Shown here: positions 1 through 7,412 of the stretch, piece after piece
Numbering within the stretch: position 1 is the stretch's first letter
Layout of the letters: every line of letters starts with the position of its first letter
Source: Synergistaceae bacterium
GTDB taxonomy: Bacteria; Synergistota; Synergistia; Synergistales; Aminobacteriaceae
NCBI GenBank assembly: GCA_017448685.1
Contig: JAFSKY010000047.1
Span: forward strand, 1-32,249
Direction of reading: 5' to 3'
DNA length: 32,249 nt
Notes under the pieces: model-generated
Databases searched by the model: none
Told to the model about the DNA's origin: nothing
Seen by the model: the letters and a program-made list of their open reading frames with translations, nothing else
Made by a program: the position numbers and the translations under genes

Positions 1-20
1 AATCTATCACGGGCTGTCAT
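1..20 (-). CDS. Start of a leftward gene, cut by the window edge
   Basis: On the minus strand an ATG at 20-18 opens a frame reading Met-Thr-Ala-Arg-Asp-Arg before the window ends. A near-perfect ribosome binding site, AAAGGAGG on the minus strand, lies at 35-28 with seven bases of spacing. A perfect TATAAT hexamer (minus strand, 47-42) sits just upstream, though no clear -35 box accompanies it and the implied leader would be very short. The gene points the same way as the 431-7412 operon, with the repeat region between them. Six codons do not allow a function to be proposed. Confidence 0.55.
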
Positions 21-80
21 GCTTGTGCCTCCTTTGGGGACATTATAGCCTCATACCGTAATCCTCCCCTGCGCTTGGTG

Positions 81-362
81 TTTACGACACTTTAACGACA
101 CTTTTACGACGGATTTTTTTTAAAGCGTCGCAAGATAAATAGTGTCAATGTCTTGTATTATACGTTTAACGACACTTACGACACTTATTTTTGCTCTGAA
201 ATGATTTTTGAAAATTCTCGGCGAGAAAATATATTTTGAGATTTTTATGCGTATAAAAGCGTCGTACTGTCGTTGATGGGGATAAAGGATTGTCGTTACT
301 GGGTTAGATGCAACGACACATGAAAAAAAAAGCGTCGTTAATCCGTCGTTAATCCGTCGTTG
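81..362. repeat. Bipartite iteron-like array with ACGAC core
   Basis: About a dozen copies of a short motif near TTAACGACAC occur here. Forward copies have cores starting near 84, 95, 106, 169 and 178; the first three are spaced exactly 11 bp. Reverse copies (GTCGTT form) lie near 261, 269, 291, 333, 344 and 355; the last three are again spaced 11 bp. One further reverse core is at 125-130 and one forward core at 312-317. The centre (about 187-258) is AT-rich and holds a perfect TTCTCG-G-CGAGAA palindrome at 215-227. The layout resembles an iteron origin with an unwinding element, next to the primase-helicase operon. Operator or integrase arm sites are alternatives. The repeats are seen directly; the role is inferred. 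Confidence 0.7.
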
Positions 363-430
363 TGTTTCTGAGGGGGAATTTCTTTTTGAGAGGAGGTGCC
401 TCCCACATAGGGGTAGGAGGCGTATACCAG

Positions 431-742
431 CTAAACGTATTCGGGGTGGTCTTCAAGCCAATGTATCAATTTGAATATCTTATCATAACGCTTAGGCAAT
501 GGAGCAACGGTAACATACTTCACGGCATTAGTCAGAGCGTAGGGGAAGCCGAATTGCTTTAACTCCCAAATGAGAGTCTCCCAATAGCAGCACTCTTCAC
601 GGTCATTATACTCTTCATATTCCTCATAGTGCCACCAGAATTTTGGACGGTCATCGGGATTGCCGATGTTGTATTCACATGCCCATGCGTAAAGCAACGT
701 GCATTCAAATACCTCAATGGGCGACAATTTGTATTTGCTCAT
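431..742 (-). CDS. Hypothetical acidic, aromatic-rich protein
   Basis: A 103-residue protein that I do not recognise. It is rich in Trp, Tyr and Glu, with a centre of the type WWHYEEYEEYNDREECCYW, and has no signal peptide or membrane segment. The start is ATG at 742, which shares one base with the TAA stop of the primase-helicase gene (TAATG). GGGAGG lies at a good distance inside the end of that gene, so an upstream in-frame ATG at 757 is less likely. It is the last gene of the leftward replication operon and is probably translationally coupled to the helicase gene, which suggests an accessory role in replication. That role is inferred from position only. Confidence 0.75.
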   Translation of the reverse strand: MSKYKLSPIEVFECTLLYAWACEYNIGNPDDRPKFWWHYEEYEEYNDREECCYWETLIWELKQFGFPYALTNAVKYVTVAPLPKRYDKIFKLIHWLEDHPEYV

Positions 743-3372
743 TACAACGCCTCCCAATCAATCTCATCAGCAGACGGTCTAGCGTTAGGGTTATTCGTCT
801 GAGGCTTTTGCGACATGGCCGGAGCAGGTGTTACAGTGGCATCAGGAAAAACGATAACGGTATGAGCATTATTGCCACGCTTGAACGTAACACCCGGCAT
901 CTTCTGCCTCAATAGCATTTTGAGCTGCCTCCCAAAGTTGAACACGTTCACGGGCATGCAGTTTACTTCCTTGCACCATGGAACGTAGTACTCCGTGAAA
1001 AGCTCGGAGGTAGAAATCTCCATTGAGTTCCAGCCGGATAACTTCATGTCGATAAATCCCGCCAGAGGGTTCGCGATCGTCATAAACTCACTGAGAGTAG
1101 CTTCATGTTCAGGGAAGGTAACGAATTGCCGCGACTCTCTGAGTTCCCTGTAGTATCTCAGCAACCAGTTGAATATGCCGGGAATTTCCTTGCAGAGTTT
1201 CTCCGTCAACATGGTATCAGCATTAGCGCCCGTGAAAATCTTGTTGAACGGAATGAAGATGAAACGCCTCATGAAGCCGAATGTAATATCCTTGCTGTTG
1301 ATGAAGTTATTGATAGCGCAGAAGAATTTAGCACGCGGTCTAAACTCTACAGCATCAACGCCCTTATGAGCCGCCCTGATATATTCGCCGGAGATGATTT
1401 TCTTGATGGCCGCTTCGGAGCTGTGAATGTCAACGCGGGACTCTGTGGCGAAATTGACGAGTGCATGACGTAGTGCGAGGGGGTCAAACTCATGCGACAT
1501 TCTGGACGGTTCAACGCTGGAACAATACTTTTGCCCGAACACAGCCCGCAATGTATTCAGGAACACAGATTTACCGTTACTGCCGTCGCCGATGAGGAAA
1601 AATCCCTTTTCGAGTGAGCAATCTGGGAATAAGATATATCCAGCAGCTTGACCGAGCAAACGTATCTTCAGAGGGTCATTCTCCATGATAGCGGCAATGA
1701 AACGCTCCCATGTTGGGCATGTCGCCATGGGGTCAAAGAGGAATGAGAGCTGTATGCTTGACATGTAGGAAGGGGAATGCGGTTTAAGCTCCAGCGTGTC
1801 AAGGTCAAGGATGCCATTCGGGAAATTCATTATCCGCTTGGTGTTAAATTCCTCGTCGCAAAACTTAACCGCCCTCAGATGACCCGCCGCCGATTTCATG
1901 CGAGCAAAGGTAGCGAGTTCGCCAAGACACTGCTTAGCGTAATACTGTATGACAGGTTCAGCCCGTTCAACCCACAGCCCGCGTACATACTCGTAAAAGG
2001 CATCATTCTTCATGTACAGGAGAGTATGTTCCTTTGCGATTTCGTCGACGATGACATTTTCCGCCGGAGGCTTCCTCGCCTCTTCAACACACGCCTTAAC
2101 GAACGCCGCATCAAGATGACCTGACTCCTGAATGAGAGCCTGCCGTGAAGCATCATCTTTAAGCATGGCCAGCTTGACGGGGTCAGGAGCAGAAGCCCTT
2201 TGAGCGATGATAGCGAGTTCGGGACGATCAGCAAACCGTCCCGCCCCCATGATGAATTTCTTGAACGCCTGCTCCGAGCCTGCTGGGAATGCCCTCGCCA
2301 AATCTGTAATGCCGTCTGTAGCGTTCGCGACAATCTCTGAGAGGTCTCCGCCCGCCGCGTAGAAGTCTGACACGTCTTTAATCTTTTGGCCGTTGAACAT
2401 GGCCGGGAGATGTCCACATACGAAAGGAATTTTGTGGGAGAAGAGGAATTTGGCCATGTCCATTTGGAACTGCTGTCCGGGTGCATCGGAGTCAAAGCAG
2501 ATAAATACCTTTTCGAATTTGCGGGCAATGTCTGCAATCATGGGTAGAGATTTTTTGCTGAAGTAGCCGCCAATTGAGGAGAGGACATGCCAGCGTTCTT
2601 GAAGGAAGCTCATAATGTCAAACATACCTTCCCCGATTATGAGGTACTTGTTGCGGTCAAGGCCGTTATCGGTGATGGACTCAGATTGAGGGAAGGGGGC
2701 GAGGGAGTCCATCCCCCACGGAATATTTTGCGAGAATAAGCTCCCCCCTGTGTATTTCTTCTTGTATTTGCCGCATGACTTATCCGATTTCCACCGCCCC
2801 GACATATCACGCCCCGCATAGTAGACGGCCTGCCCATTCTGGAAATACGGCACAATGAGACGGTAGAACATGGCCGAGCGTTGTTCAGCGCAAAAGCCTA
2901 GTTTGAGCTTTAAGATTGTCTCATCGGTGATGCGCCTGCTGTACAGGTAATCGAGAATACGTTGCTTATGCCCGGCAGTGTCCATGATTTCGGGATTGTC
3001 GATGAGCGTCTCATGCCAGCGTTCAACGGTAGCATTGAGGGACTCAGTGTACTGTTGCCAAGAGTGTGAGTCATAGCCCGAATAGAAATCAGCGCCTAAA
3101 TCCCTAAAAGCCTCCGACTTGTTGCCATTGTGGCGAGTGAGAGCGCACAGATCGATAACGTCTCCCCCTTTGCCGCCTTCCTCCCAATCAATCCAGTGAT
3201 CGTCAAACACCCAGAAGGCATCATCCCTGTTAGCGCGAGAGGGGTGGAGGGGGGATAAGCACCTATCCCCTGACCTGTAAATCGGCAAGCCCAAAACGTT
3301 GCGGCAATAATCAACGCACGTCCATTTAGCTTTGATGAGCTGGACGATTTCGGAGAAATTAACTTTGCTCAT
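742..3372 (-). CDS. D5-like phage primase-helicase (Toprim plus SF3 helicase)
   Basis: An 876-residue replication protein. The N-terminus looks like a degenerate CHC2 primase zinc region: Cys38 and His43 are present and the WEEGGKGGDVIDL segment is conserved, but the later CxxC is missing. A Toprim domain follows, with GEG at 247-249 and DSD at 294-296. The C-terminal half is a D5/P4-type superfamily 3 helicase with Walker A GDGSNGKS at 595-602. Proteins of this kind make primers and unwind DNA at phage or plasmid origins. The start used is ATG 3372, inside the last codons of the upstream gene (14-base overlap), with only a weak ribosome site. An in-frame ATG at 3390 is possible. Identification of the family is firm; the primase activity is less certain because of the altered zinc region. 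Confidence 0.93.
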   Translation of the reverse strand: MSKVNFSEIVQLIKAKWTCVDYCRNVLGLPIYRSGDRCLSPLHPSRANRDDAFWVFDDHWIDWEEGGKGGDVIDLCALTRHNGNKSEAFRDLGADFYSGYDSHSWQQYTESLNATVERWHETLIDNPEIMDTAGHKQRILDYLYSRRITDETILKLKLGFCAEQRSAMFYRLIVPYFQNGQAVYYAGRDMSGRWKSDKSCGKYKKKYTGGSLFSQNIPWGMDSLAPFPQSESITDNGLDRNKYLIIGEGMFDIMSFLQERWHVLSSIGGYFSKKSLPMIADIARKFEKVFICFDSDAPGQQFQMDMAKFLFSHKIPFVCGHLPAMFNGQKIKDVSDFYAAGGDLSEIVANATDGITDLARAFPAGSEQAFKKFIMGAGRFADRPELAIIAQRASAPDPVKLAMLKDDASRQALIQESGHLDAAFVKACVEEARKPPAENVIVDEIAKEHTLLYMKNDAFYEYVRGLWVERAEPVIQYYAKQCLGELATFARMKSAAGHLRAVKFCDEEFNTKRIMNFPNGILDLDTLELKPHSPSYMSSIQLSFLFDPMATCPTWERFIAAIMENDPLKIRLLGQAAGYILFPDCSLEKGFFLIGDGSNGKSVFLNTLRAVFGQKYCSSVEPSRMSHEFDPLALRHALVNFATESRVDIHSSEAAIKKIISGEYIRAAHKGVDAVEFRPRAKFFCAINNFINSKDITFGFMRRFIFIPFNKIFTGANADTMLTEKLCKEIPGIFNWLLRYYRELRESRQFVTFPEHEATLSEFMTIANPLAGFIDMKLSGWNSMEISTSELFTEYYVPWCKEVNCMPVNVFNFGRQLKMLLRQKMPGVTFKRGNNAHTVIVFPDATVTPAPAMSQKPQTNNPNARPSADEIDWEAL

Positions 3373-3685
3373 GGCCGTGTACCTGCGCATAATGCCAGCA
3401 CGCGAAGTATATATACCTTGCCAGCGGTATCACATTAGCTTTAGCGCGTTCCTTGAGTGCTTTCAGAGTTGCGGGGGGAATGCACAGATTGAGCGGAAAA
3501 AATCTTTTTCCCTGCTGAACGCTCTGCCTGCACTGCACTGGGATGTTTATATTGCGCATGGAGATATGGAGAATTTCCTTGCATGCTTCTATAGCTATAT
3601 CCTCCATAGGCAAGCAGTGAGCTTCTGCGATGTTCTGAATGATGTAGTCAGTTTTGCCATCAAGGAAGATTTTTATTGCGGGCAT
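3359..3685 (-). CDS. Ribbon-helix-helix-like protein, copy 2 of a tandem pair
   Basis: A 108-residue protein. Residues about 2-38 follow the ribbon-helix-helix pattern: a short strand (IKIFLDG), then two helices ending MEDIAIEACKEIL. A second, similar strand-helix-helix stretch occupies the C-terminal third and ends YFACWHYAQVHGHE. It is clearly a paralog of the gene just upstream (3688-4017). The ATG at 3685 follows AAAGGAGG, which is encoded in the last codons of that gene, so the two are coupled. Its own end contains the start codon of the primase-helicase. DNA binding, perhaps as an autoregulator or origin binder for this module, is inferred from fold resemblance alone. Confidence 0.72.
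   Translation of the reverse strand: MPAIKIFLDGKTDYIIQNIAEAHCLPMEDIAIEACKEILHISMRNINIPVQCRQSVQQGKRFFPLNLCIPPATLKALKERAKANVIPLARYIYFACWHYAQVHGHEQS
3370..3410. repeat. 41-bp near-identical direct repeat (copy a)
   Basis: This segment matches 3705-3745 at 40 of 41 positions. Both encode the C-terminal YFACWHYAQVHGHE stretch of the two ribbon-helix-helix-like paralogs. Copy a also contains the start region of the primase-helicase gene. The high identity, against much more divergent flanks, suggests recent duplication or gene conversion. Confidence 0.85.
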
Positions 3686-3687
3686 GA

Positions 3688-4017
3688 TTACACCTCCTTT
3701 ACTTCATGGCCGTGTACCTGCGCATAATGCCAGCAAGCGAAGTATGCGAATCTCCCGAGCATCATAGCGGTATCACTTGTAGCCTCTCTGAGAGCGTCAT
3801 AGAGTGGATGCCCTATATAGATTGAGAGCGGGTAAATTCTGTTGGCGAAGCGAGTTCCCTTCCTGCATGCCTCCGGAATGGTTATGTTGTACAGGTCAAC
3901 CGTGAGAATCTCTTCGAGAGCCTCGATAGCTATATCCTCCATAGGAACGCCCCTGTCCTGTGCGATTTCCTGAATGATGGTATAGGTATTGCCATCGAGG
4001 AAGATGTTTATGTTCAT
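3688..4017 (-). CDS. Ribbon-helix-helix-like protein, copy 1 of a tandem pair
   Basis: A 109-residue paralog of the 3359-3685 gene. The N-terminus (INIFLDGNTYTIIQEIA, then GVPMEDIAIEALEEIL) has the strand-helix-helix layout of MetJ/Arc-type DNA-binding proteins. A second such unit appears near residues 65-100 and ends YFACWHYAQVHGHE. MEDIAIEA and the C-terminal stretch are conserved between the copies even at DNA level. The start is ATG 4017, with GGGAGGAGG upstream; the upstream nuclease gene stops at 4020, two bases away. Two such domains in one chain would allow a monomer to form an intramolecular pair, which is inference. Confidence 0.72.
   Translation of the reverse strand: MNINIFLDGNTYTIIQEIAQDRGVPMEDIAIEALEEILTVDLYNITIPEACRKGTRFANRIYPLSIYIGHPLYDALREATSDTAMMLGRFAYFACWHYAQVHGHEVKEV
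3705..3745. repeat. 41-bp near-identical direct repeat (copy b)
   Basis: Partner of 3370-3410, with one mismatch in 41 bases. It encodes the conserved C-terminus of the first ribbon-helix-helix-like paralog. Confidence 0.85.
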
Positions 4018-4019
4018 GA

Positions 4020-4658
4020 TTACGCCTCCTCCCATGAGTCAATAGTGCCGTCAGGGTTGACGTGGTGTTTCGGGAACATGTCGAAAGTGAGATTGACCCA
4101 CACCCAGCGGCGAATGTGTTTATCCCATTGAGGAGCGCGCCTTACGTAATCAATATCCGGGCATTTTTCGAGTATGTCCATAAAGTGCCACGCCACCCCG
4201 TCAGATGGTCTCAAAGCCTTAACGCCCCTCCTCGCGGCCTCAATGACAGCATCAGCCTCAAAGCGAACAAGCGGGTATTGTGTCGGTGAAGGTGAAATAG
4301 CCTTAAACCAGACGGCAAAATAGCACTGTGCAGTCTTGCCTAACAGCTTTGACACTCTGAGCATGTTGCTAGCCTGACGGTGAATAGCATAGCCCTTATC
4401 CCCGTCAAGGATGCCAGTGATGGGCCATGCGTCAGACTGAGTCACCTTAGCGTCGAAGCAGTGAATCTCATCCGGCACAATGATGATGTAGTCGAACGGC
4501 TCGCCTCTGATGACCTTCAGAGCCTGACCGACTCCGACCTTTTCGGGCTGTAACTTATGAGCGAATCCCCCGGCCATGTTGACTATGTCGCACATAGCGT
4601 TGATTTCGACCTCGAAATCTTTGCCCTTGCCAGCGTGTGAATTAGGGTAAACCTTCAT
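4020..4658 (-). CDS. RecU-like Holliday junction resolvase (PD-(D/E)XK fold)
   Basis: A 212-residue protein resembling RecU and phage homologs. The N-terminal AGKGKDFEVEIN (residues 9-20) matches the family's 'NRG..FE..IN' opening. Asp56 in GEPFDYIII and the D69-x-K71 pair in CFDAKVTQ fit the catalytic PD-(D/E)XK core, followed by HRQASNM where RecU has its glutamine-bearing helix. Resolvases of this type cut recombination junctions before packaging. The start is ATG 4658 behind AAAGGAGG; a longer in-frame extension to 4865 would overlap the upstream gene and lacks a ribosome site. The core lysine motif is DxK rather than the usual ExK. Another PD-(D/E)XK nuclease with the same fold cannot be excluded. 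Confidence 0.72.
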   Translation of the reverse strand: MKVYPNSHAGKGKDFEVEINAMCDIVNMAGGFAHKLQPEKVGVGQALKVIRGEPFDYIIIVPDEIHCFDAKVTQSDAWPITGILDGDKGYAIHRQASNMLRVSKLLGKTAQCYFAVWFKAISPSPTQYPLVRFEADAVIEAARRGVKALRPSDGVAWHFMDILEKCPDIDYVRRAPQWDKHIRRWVWVNLTFDMFPKHHVNPDGTIDSWEEA

Positions 4659-4671
4659 GATTGAGCCTCCT

Positions 4672-5175
4672 TTATTGTGCCTCATCCATGAGGGAAAAAA
4701 TCTCTTGGAAGAATTTATGTTCATCGAGAGCGGCCTCCGCGAGAATGTCATTGATGAACCACGGAGTGCCATCATCCTTAGTGAGTCTGCCAAAGACGGG
4801 GGCATATATCTCATCAACCGCGAGCCTGAAAGCGTCATAGGTGAAGGCGTAATAGCCTTTGACATGGCCGAATTGAACGACGCAGATATTCATCACGTCT
4901 AAGGAGCTGAGTACGGTTGGAGGATTTCTGAGAGCGTTCATGATTGTGTAGGGGATGAGGTGAAGCCCGCGGATCTGGTAAGCGATATTCCACTCTTCGC
5001 CATCGAGCTGCACGGGGATGATGAAATGCACTTTTGACTCTGTCATGACGCAGTACTGAGTGAGTCCGTTGATGGAGCGCGTGAAGCATGGAACGCCCCA
5101 CTGTTCAAGTGTCTTCATGAGGATGTGCATATCCTCATTGATGTTGCTGCTTGCGACGGTGATATTGTTTCCCAT
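4672..5175 (-). CDS. Tandem paralog family A, member 1 (unknown function)
   Basis: A 167-residue protein of no recognised family. It shares a layout with the three genes upstream (5178, 5624, 6066): an N-terminal N-I-x-x-D helix with ILMKTLEQWG, a HFIIPV strand, a CVVQF strand followed by YYAF, and a C-terminal G-x-x-W...NDIL. It is closest to the 5178 gene: both have GLTQYC or GLTEYC, then MT(E/D)SK, then QLDGEEW or KLDGEEW. It has about 20 extra residues at the C-terminus (LDEHKFFQEIFSLMDEAQ). The start is ATG 5175 with AGAGGAGG upstream, near the stop of the preceding gene at 5178. No membrane segment or signal peptide is seen. Confidence 0.75.
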   Translation of the reverse strand: MGNNITVASSNINEDMHILMKTLEQWGVPCFTRSINGLTQYCVMTESKVHFIIPVQLDGEEWNIAYQIRGLHLIPYTIMNALRNPPTVLSSLDVMNICVVQFGHVKGYYAFTYDAFRLAVDEIYAPVFGRLTKDDGTPWFINDILAEAALDEHKFFQEIFSLMDEAQ

Positions 5176-5177
5176 GA

Positions 5178-5612
5178 TTACATAACCTCCTCTAATATGT
5201 CGCCTGGGTACCACGGAGCGCCCTCATTAGCCGAGAGGACTCCATAAGCGTGTGAATTGTCATCGAGAGCGTTAGCGAAATCCTGAATGTTGAATGCCTT
5301 GTAGGGATATATGTTTTCGAACTGAACGACGCAGACGGCTTCATATTCGTCAGCGTTAAGGCTGTCGGGAATGTCGCTGAGGGTCTCAATGATGGTATGA
5401 GCCTTGAGAGAGAGTCCGCTGATGGTGGATGCGATTCTCCATTCCTCGCCATCGAGCTTAACGGGGAGGATGAAGTGTATCTTTGAGTCGGTCATGAAGC
5501 AGTACTCAGTGAGTCCCTGAGCGGAGCGAGCGAAAGCCATAGCGCCCTTTTTATCGAGCGTCTTTGAGAGGATGTGCAAATCTTCGTGAATGTTGCGAGT
5601 TGCGATTGTCAT
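5178..5612 (-). CDS. Tandem paralog family A, member 2 (unknown function)
   Basis: A 144-residue protein, the closest relative of the 4672 gene. Shared blocks are NIHEDLHILSKTL, GLTEYCFMTDSKIHFILPV, LDGEEWRIA and AVCVVQFEN, followed by YKAFNIQDF and APWYPGDIL. A mixed alpha/beta fold is likely. The start is ATG 5612, behind the leader AGAAAGGTAAGGTTACTC on the minus strand. This leader recurs in front of the next paralog. The family seems confined to this operon in the window. A replication-linked or host-interaction role would be a guess. Confidence 0.75.
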   Translation of the reverse strand: MTIATRNIHEDLHILSKTLDKKGAMAFARSAQGLTEYCFMTDSKIHFILPVKLDGEEWRIASTISGLSLKAHTIIETLSDIPDSLNADEYEAVCVVQFENIYPYKAFNIQDFANALDDNSHAYGVLSANEGAPWYPGDILEEVM

Positions 5613-5623
5613 AACGAGTAACC

Positions 5624-6055
5624 TTACCTTTCTGAGAGTGCCTCAAAGTGAGGGCATTGGTTGATGATTTCCATGTAGTTCCAGTCCGAGCCGTCAAAGG
5701 GGGTAACGACATGTCCGCGCGCCATAAGCTCGTCCCAATCGAACGCTCTATAGACATGTTCCGGCTGTGTGAAGTGAACGACGAGGAGAGAGTGAGATTT
5801 TTTCTTGTGGTAAGTATCGTGGATGATGTTTTTGTCGTCATTTGAGACGTTGTAGACGGGGTCAGAGGATTGCACTGGGAGTATGTAGTGAGTCATGGCC
5901 GGAGTCTTGAACATGAAGACGTGAGAGCAAATGCGCCAGACGAGTTGAGCTTCCCCGCCAGACTGATTGACAGCGTTCTTGACAGTGAGGATGTCGCGGA
6001 AAATGTTATTGCCGACGAGGTTGATTTTTGGAAGGTTGATGATATTGACGGTCAT
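5624..6055 (-). CDS. Tandem paralog family A, member 3 (unknown function)
   Basis: A 143-residue member of the same tandem family, closest to the 6066 gene. Shared blocks are NNIFRDILTVKNAVNQSG, AQLVWRI, THYILPV, LLVVHF and YRAFDW, then a C-terminal SDWNYMEIIN. The start is ATG 6055, just after the conserved leader AGAAAGGTAGGTTACTCGTT. An upstream in-frame TTG at 6262 would bury the start in the previous gene and is rejected. Its last three residues, Ser-Glu-Arg, are encoded by the ribosome binding sequence of the next gene, as also seen at the end of the 6066 gene. Confidence 0.75.
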   Translation of the reverse strand: MTVNIINLPKINLVGNNIFRDILTVKNAVNQSGGEAQLVWRICSHVFMFKTPAMTHYILPVQSSDPVYNVSNDDKNIIHDTYHKKKSHSLLVVHFTQPEHVYRAFDWDELMARGHVVTPFDGSDWNYMEIINQCPHFEALSER

Positions 6056-6065
6056 AACGAGTAAC

Positions 6066-6473
6066 CTACCTTTCTGAATTGCTGTTGCTGAAGAGAGTCT
6101 TGTAATCCCATTCCACGCCTTCAAGGTAAGAGACGGTTTCGCGGGTTCTTCTGACGTTGCGCCAAAAGAATGCCTTATAGGGCATGTGAGTGTTCTTGAA
6201 GTGGACGAGGATATAAGCGTTGAATTTGTTGCGTCTGTAATGGAACTCGCGAAGCACCTCAATGTACTGATGGGGAATGAGGTACGAGAAGTTGTATGTT
6301 ATTGCAGGGAGGATGATATGAGTCTGCTGTGAAGTCTGGAACGAGTAAGCGTTAGTGTGAAGGATCCAGACGAGTTCAGCGCGTTTTCCCTGCTGATTGA
6401 GGGCTTCTTTGACTGTGAGTAAGTCGCGTATGAGGTTATTGTTTGTGAGTTTGATGTTGATGGAGTTATTCAC
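6066..6473 (-). CDS. Tandem paralog family A, member 4 (unknown function)
   Basis: A 135-residue protein starting with GTG at 6473, behind AAAGGCAGG. It aligns with the 5624 gene throughout: NNLIRDLLTVKEALNQQG, AELVWIL, THIILPA, AYILVHF, YKAFFW, WDYKTLF and a C-terminal SER. It is the first of the four tandem paralogs to be transcribed after the DUF669-like gene. The common core (helix, HxILPV strand, VxF strand, YxAF, W near the end) is kept while the rest has diverged, so the duplications are old and selection probably acts on the fold. The function is unknown. Confidence 0.75.
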   Translation of the reverse strand: MNNSINIKLTNNNLIRDLLTVKEALNQQGKRAELVWILHTNAYSFQTSQQTHIILPAITYNFSYLIPHQYIEVLREFHYRRNKFNAYILVHFKNTHMPYKAFFWRNVRRTRETVSYLEGVEWDYKTLFSNSNSER

Positions 6474-6517
6474 GAGAGAATACCTGCCTTTCTGAGAAAT
6501 GAATTGCTGAGTGAGAT

Positions 6518-6991
6518 TTAGAAGAGTGGGTGATCTGGATTCCAGGTATCTAAATCAGCATTTTGTTGGGCGAATTTCTGAGCGGCTAATTCCTGAGCAT
6601 GTTTGAGGTAAGCTGCCTGACCTTTATCAGGGGCTGGGAAGGAGATAACGAGGTCAATTTGCTCGGGGTTATCTTTGCGAGGCTTGTGGGAGATTTTGAT
6701 GAAGCCTTTTCTGTTGATGAAGTCGTCTGGGTCAATCGAGCCTTCAGGGACGCTGAAGCATTTAGCGATGTTAGCGATGTCGCGTTTGATGGCGGCGGCT
6801 GTGTAATTGCCGATGGGTTCGGTGAGTTGGAATTTTGTGGGAGTGTAGGAAGACCCCTCGACCTTGAATTTGAGTACTAACATTTCGTTGCCTTTGCGGG
6901 TGTTAGTGAGTGTGCAATCTTGGATGATGGCTTTGTAGTAGCCGTCTTGAATGTCAGTATCAGTAGCGTCGGAGTAAGACCAATTAATCAA
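6518..6991 (-). CDS. DUF669-like phage protein, probable ssDNA-binding
   Basis: A 157-residue protein resembling the phage DUF669 family, which is usually found beside replication and recombination genes and is thought to bind single-stranded DNA. The matching core is DGYYKAIIQDC, then TRKGNEMLVLKFKVEG (a GGEML-type turn), a central helix AAAIKRDIANIAKCF, and a strand INRKGFIKISHKP. The tail is rich in Ala and Gln and ends in acidic, aromatic LDTWNPDHPLF, reminiscent of SSB-type C-terminal tails. The start is TTG 6991: AAAGGAGG lies eight bases upstream and no better ATG fits. It overlaps the preceding gene by eight bases. The family assignment is from pattern resemblance only. Confidence 0.7.
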   Translation of the reverse strand: MINWSYSDATDTDIQDGYYKAIIQDCTLTNTRKGNEMLVLKFKVEGSSYTPTKFQLTEPIGNYTAAAIKRDIANIAKCFSVPEGSIDPDDFINRKGFIKISHKPRKDNPEQIDLVISFPAPDKGQAAYLKHAQELAAQKFAQQNADLDTWNPDHPLF

Positions 6992-7412
6992 GAGAATAGC
7001 CTCCTTTATCGAGAAGAGTGAAGGTGTCATCTAAGATGAGTTGAATGTAAGGTGAGTTGTAGTTCATAGCGATGAAACGTAGAGCGTTCCAGAAGAGTCT
7101 GAGATTATGAGGTAAATCATCAGGAATGATGTTAGGGGTATATTTAATGTCCAGCTCCTGAATGGAAGCGGAATTGCATAATAAGTCATGGATGGCGAGG
7201 GATAAAGTAGGGAAGGAGGTATGTAAATGAGGGTAATGGTAGAGAGTGAGTAACATGTGCCAAAGAGACGGGGCATGAGCAATGAGAGCGGCATTAGCGG
7301 AAGATTCGTGATCGGGTAATCCCCACGAGGGGAGGATGGCGATGGTGTTGGAGTTTGCGGTGATGGTGTCATTGTTGAGTGTCCAAGTGTCTTGAGTGAA
7401 TGGAGGTAACAT
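6984..7412 (-). CDS. W/ANAxLI/AP family protein, first gene of the leftward operon
   Basis: A 142-residue protein beginning FTQDTWTLNNDTI, with the signature SSANAALIAHAPSLWHML at about residues 38-55. The same layout (FT.GTW near the start, then ANARLI..APEM) occurs in four rightward genes of this window (11518, 13936, 14457, 14923). Such small proteins are common in phages but have no assigned role that I know of. The start is ATG 7412, with AGAAAGG about twelve bases upstream, part of a leader shared with the 5624, 5178 and 6066 starts. It heads the operon running left to 431. Confidence 0.7.
   Translation of the reverse strand: MLPPFTQDTWTLNNDTITANSNTIAILPSWGLPDHESSANAALIAHAPSLWHMLLTLYHYPHLHTSFPTLSLAIHDLLCNSASIQELDIKYTPNIIPDDLPHNLRLFWNALRFIAMNYNSPYIQLILDDTFTLLDKGGYSLD

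Noticed and set aside
81-362. CRISPR array
   Set aside because: The repeat unit is only about 10 bp, spacers are absent or irregular, and copies occur in both orientations, which does not fit CRISPR.
2010-2537. Minus-strand frame of 175 codons within the primase-helicase gene
   Set aside because: Same strand, other frame; Ser/Arg-rich and without motifs, while the Toprim-helicase frame is well supported.
4020-4865. Extended start for the RecU-like gene
   Set aside because: The added residues are antisense-like and overlap the upstream gene; AAAGGAGG points to ATG 4658.
5624-6262. Extended start (TTG 6262) for the third tandem paralog
   Set aside because: The extension would lie inside the upstream gene in another frame. 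The ATG at 6055 has the conserved leader and matches the start of its paralogs.
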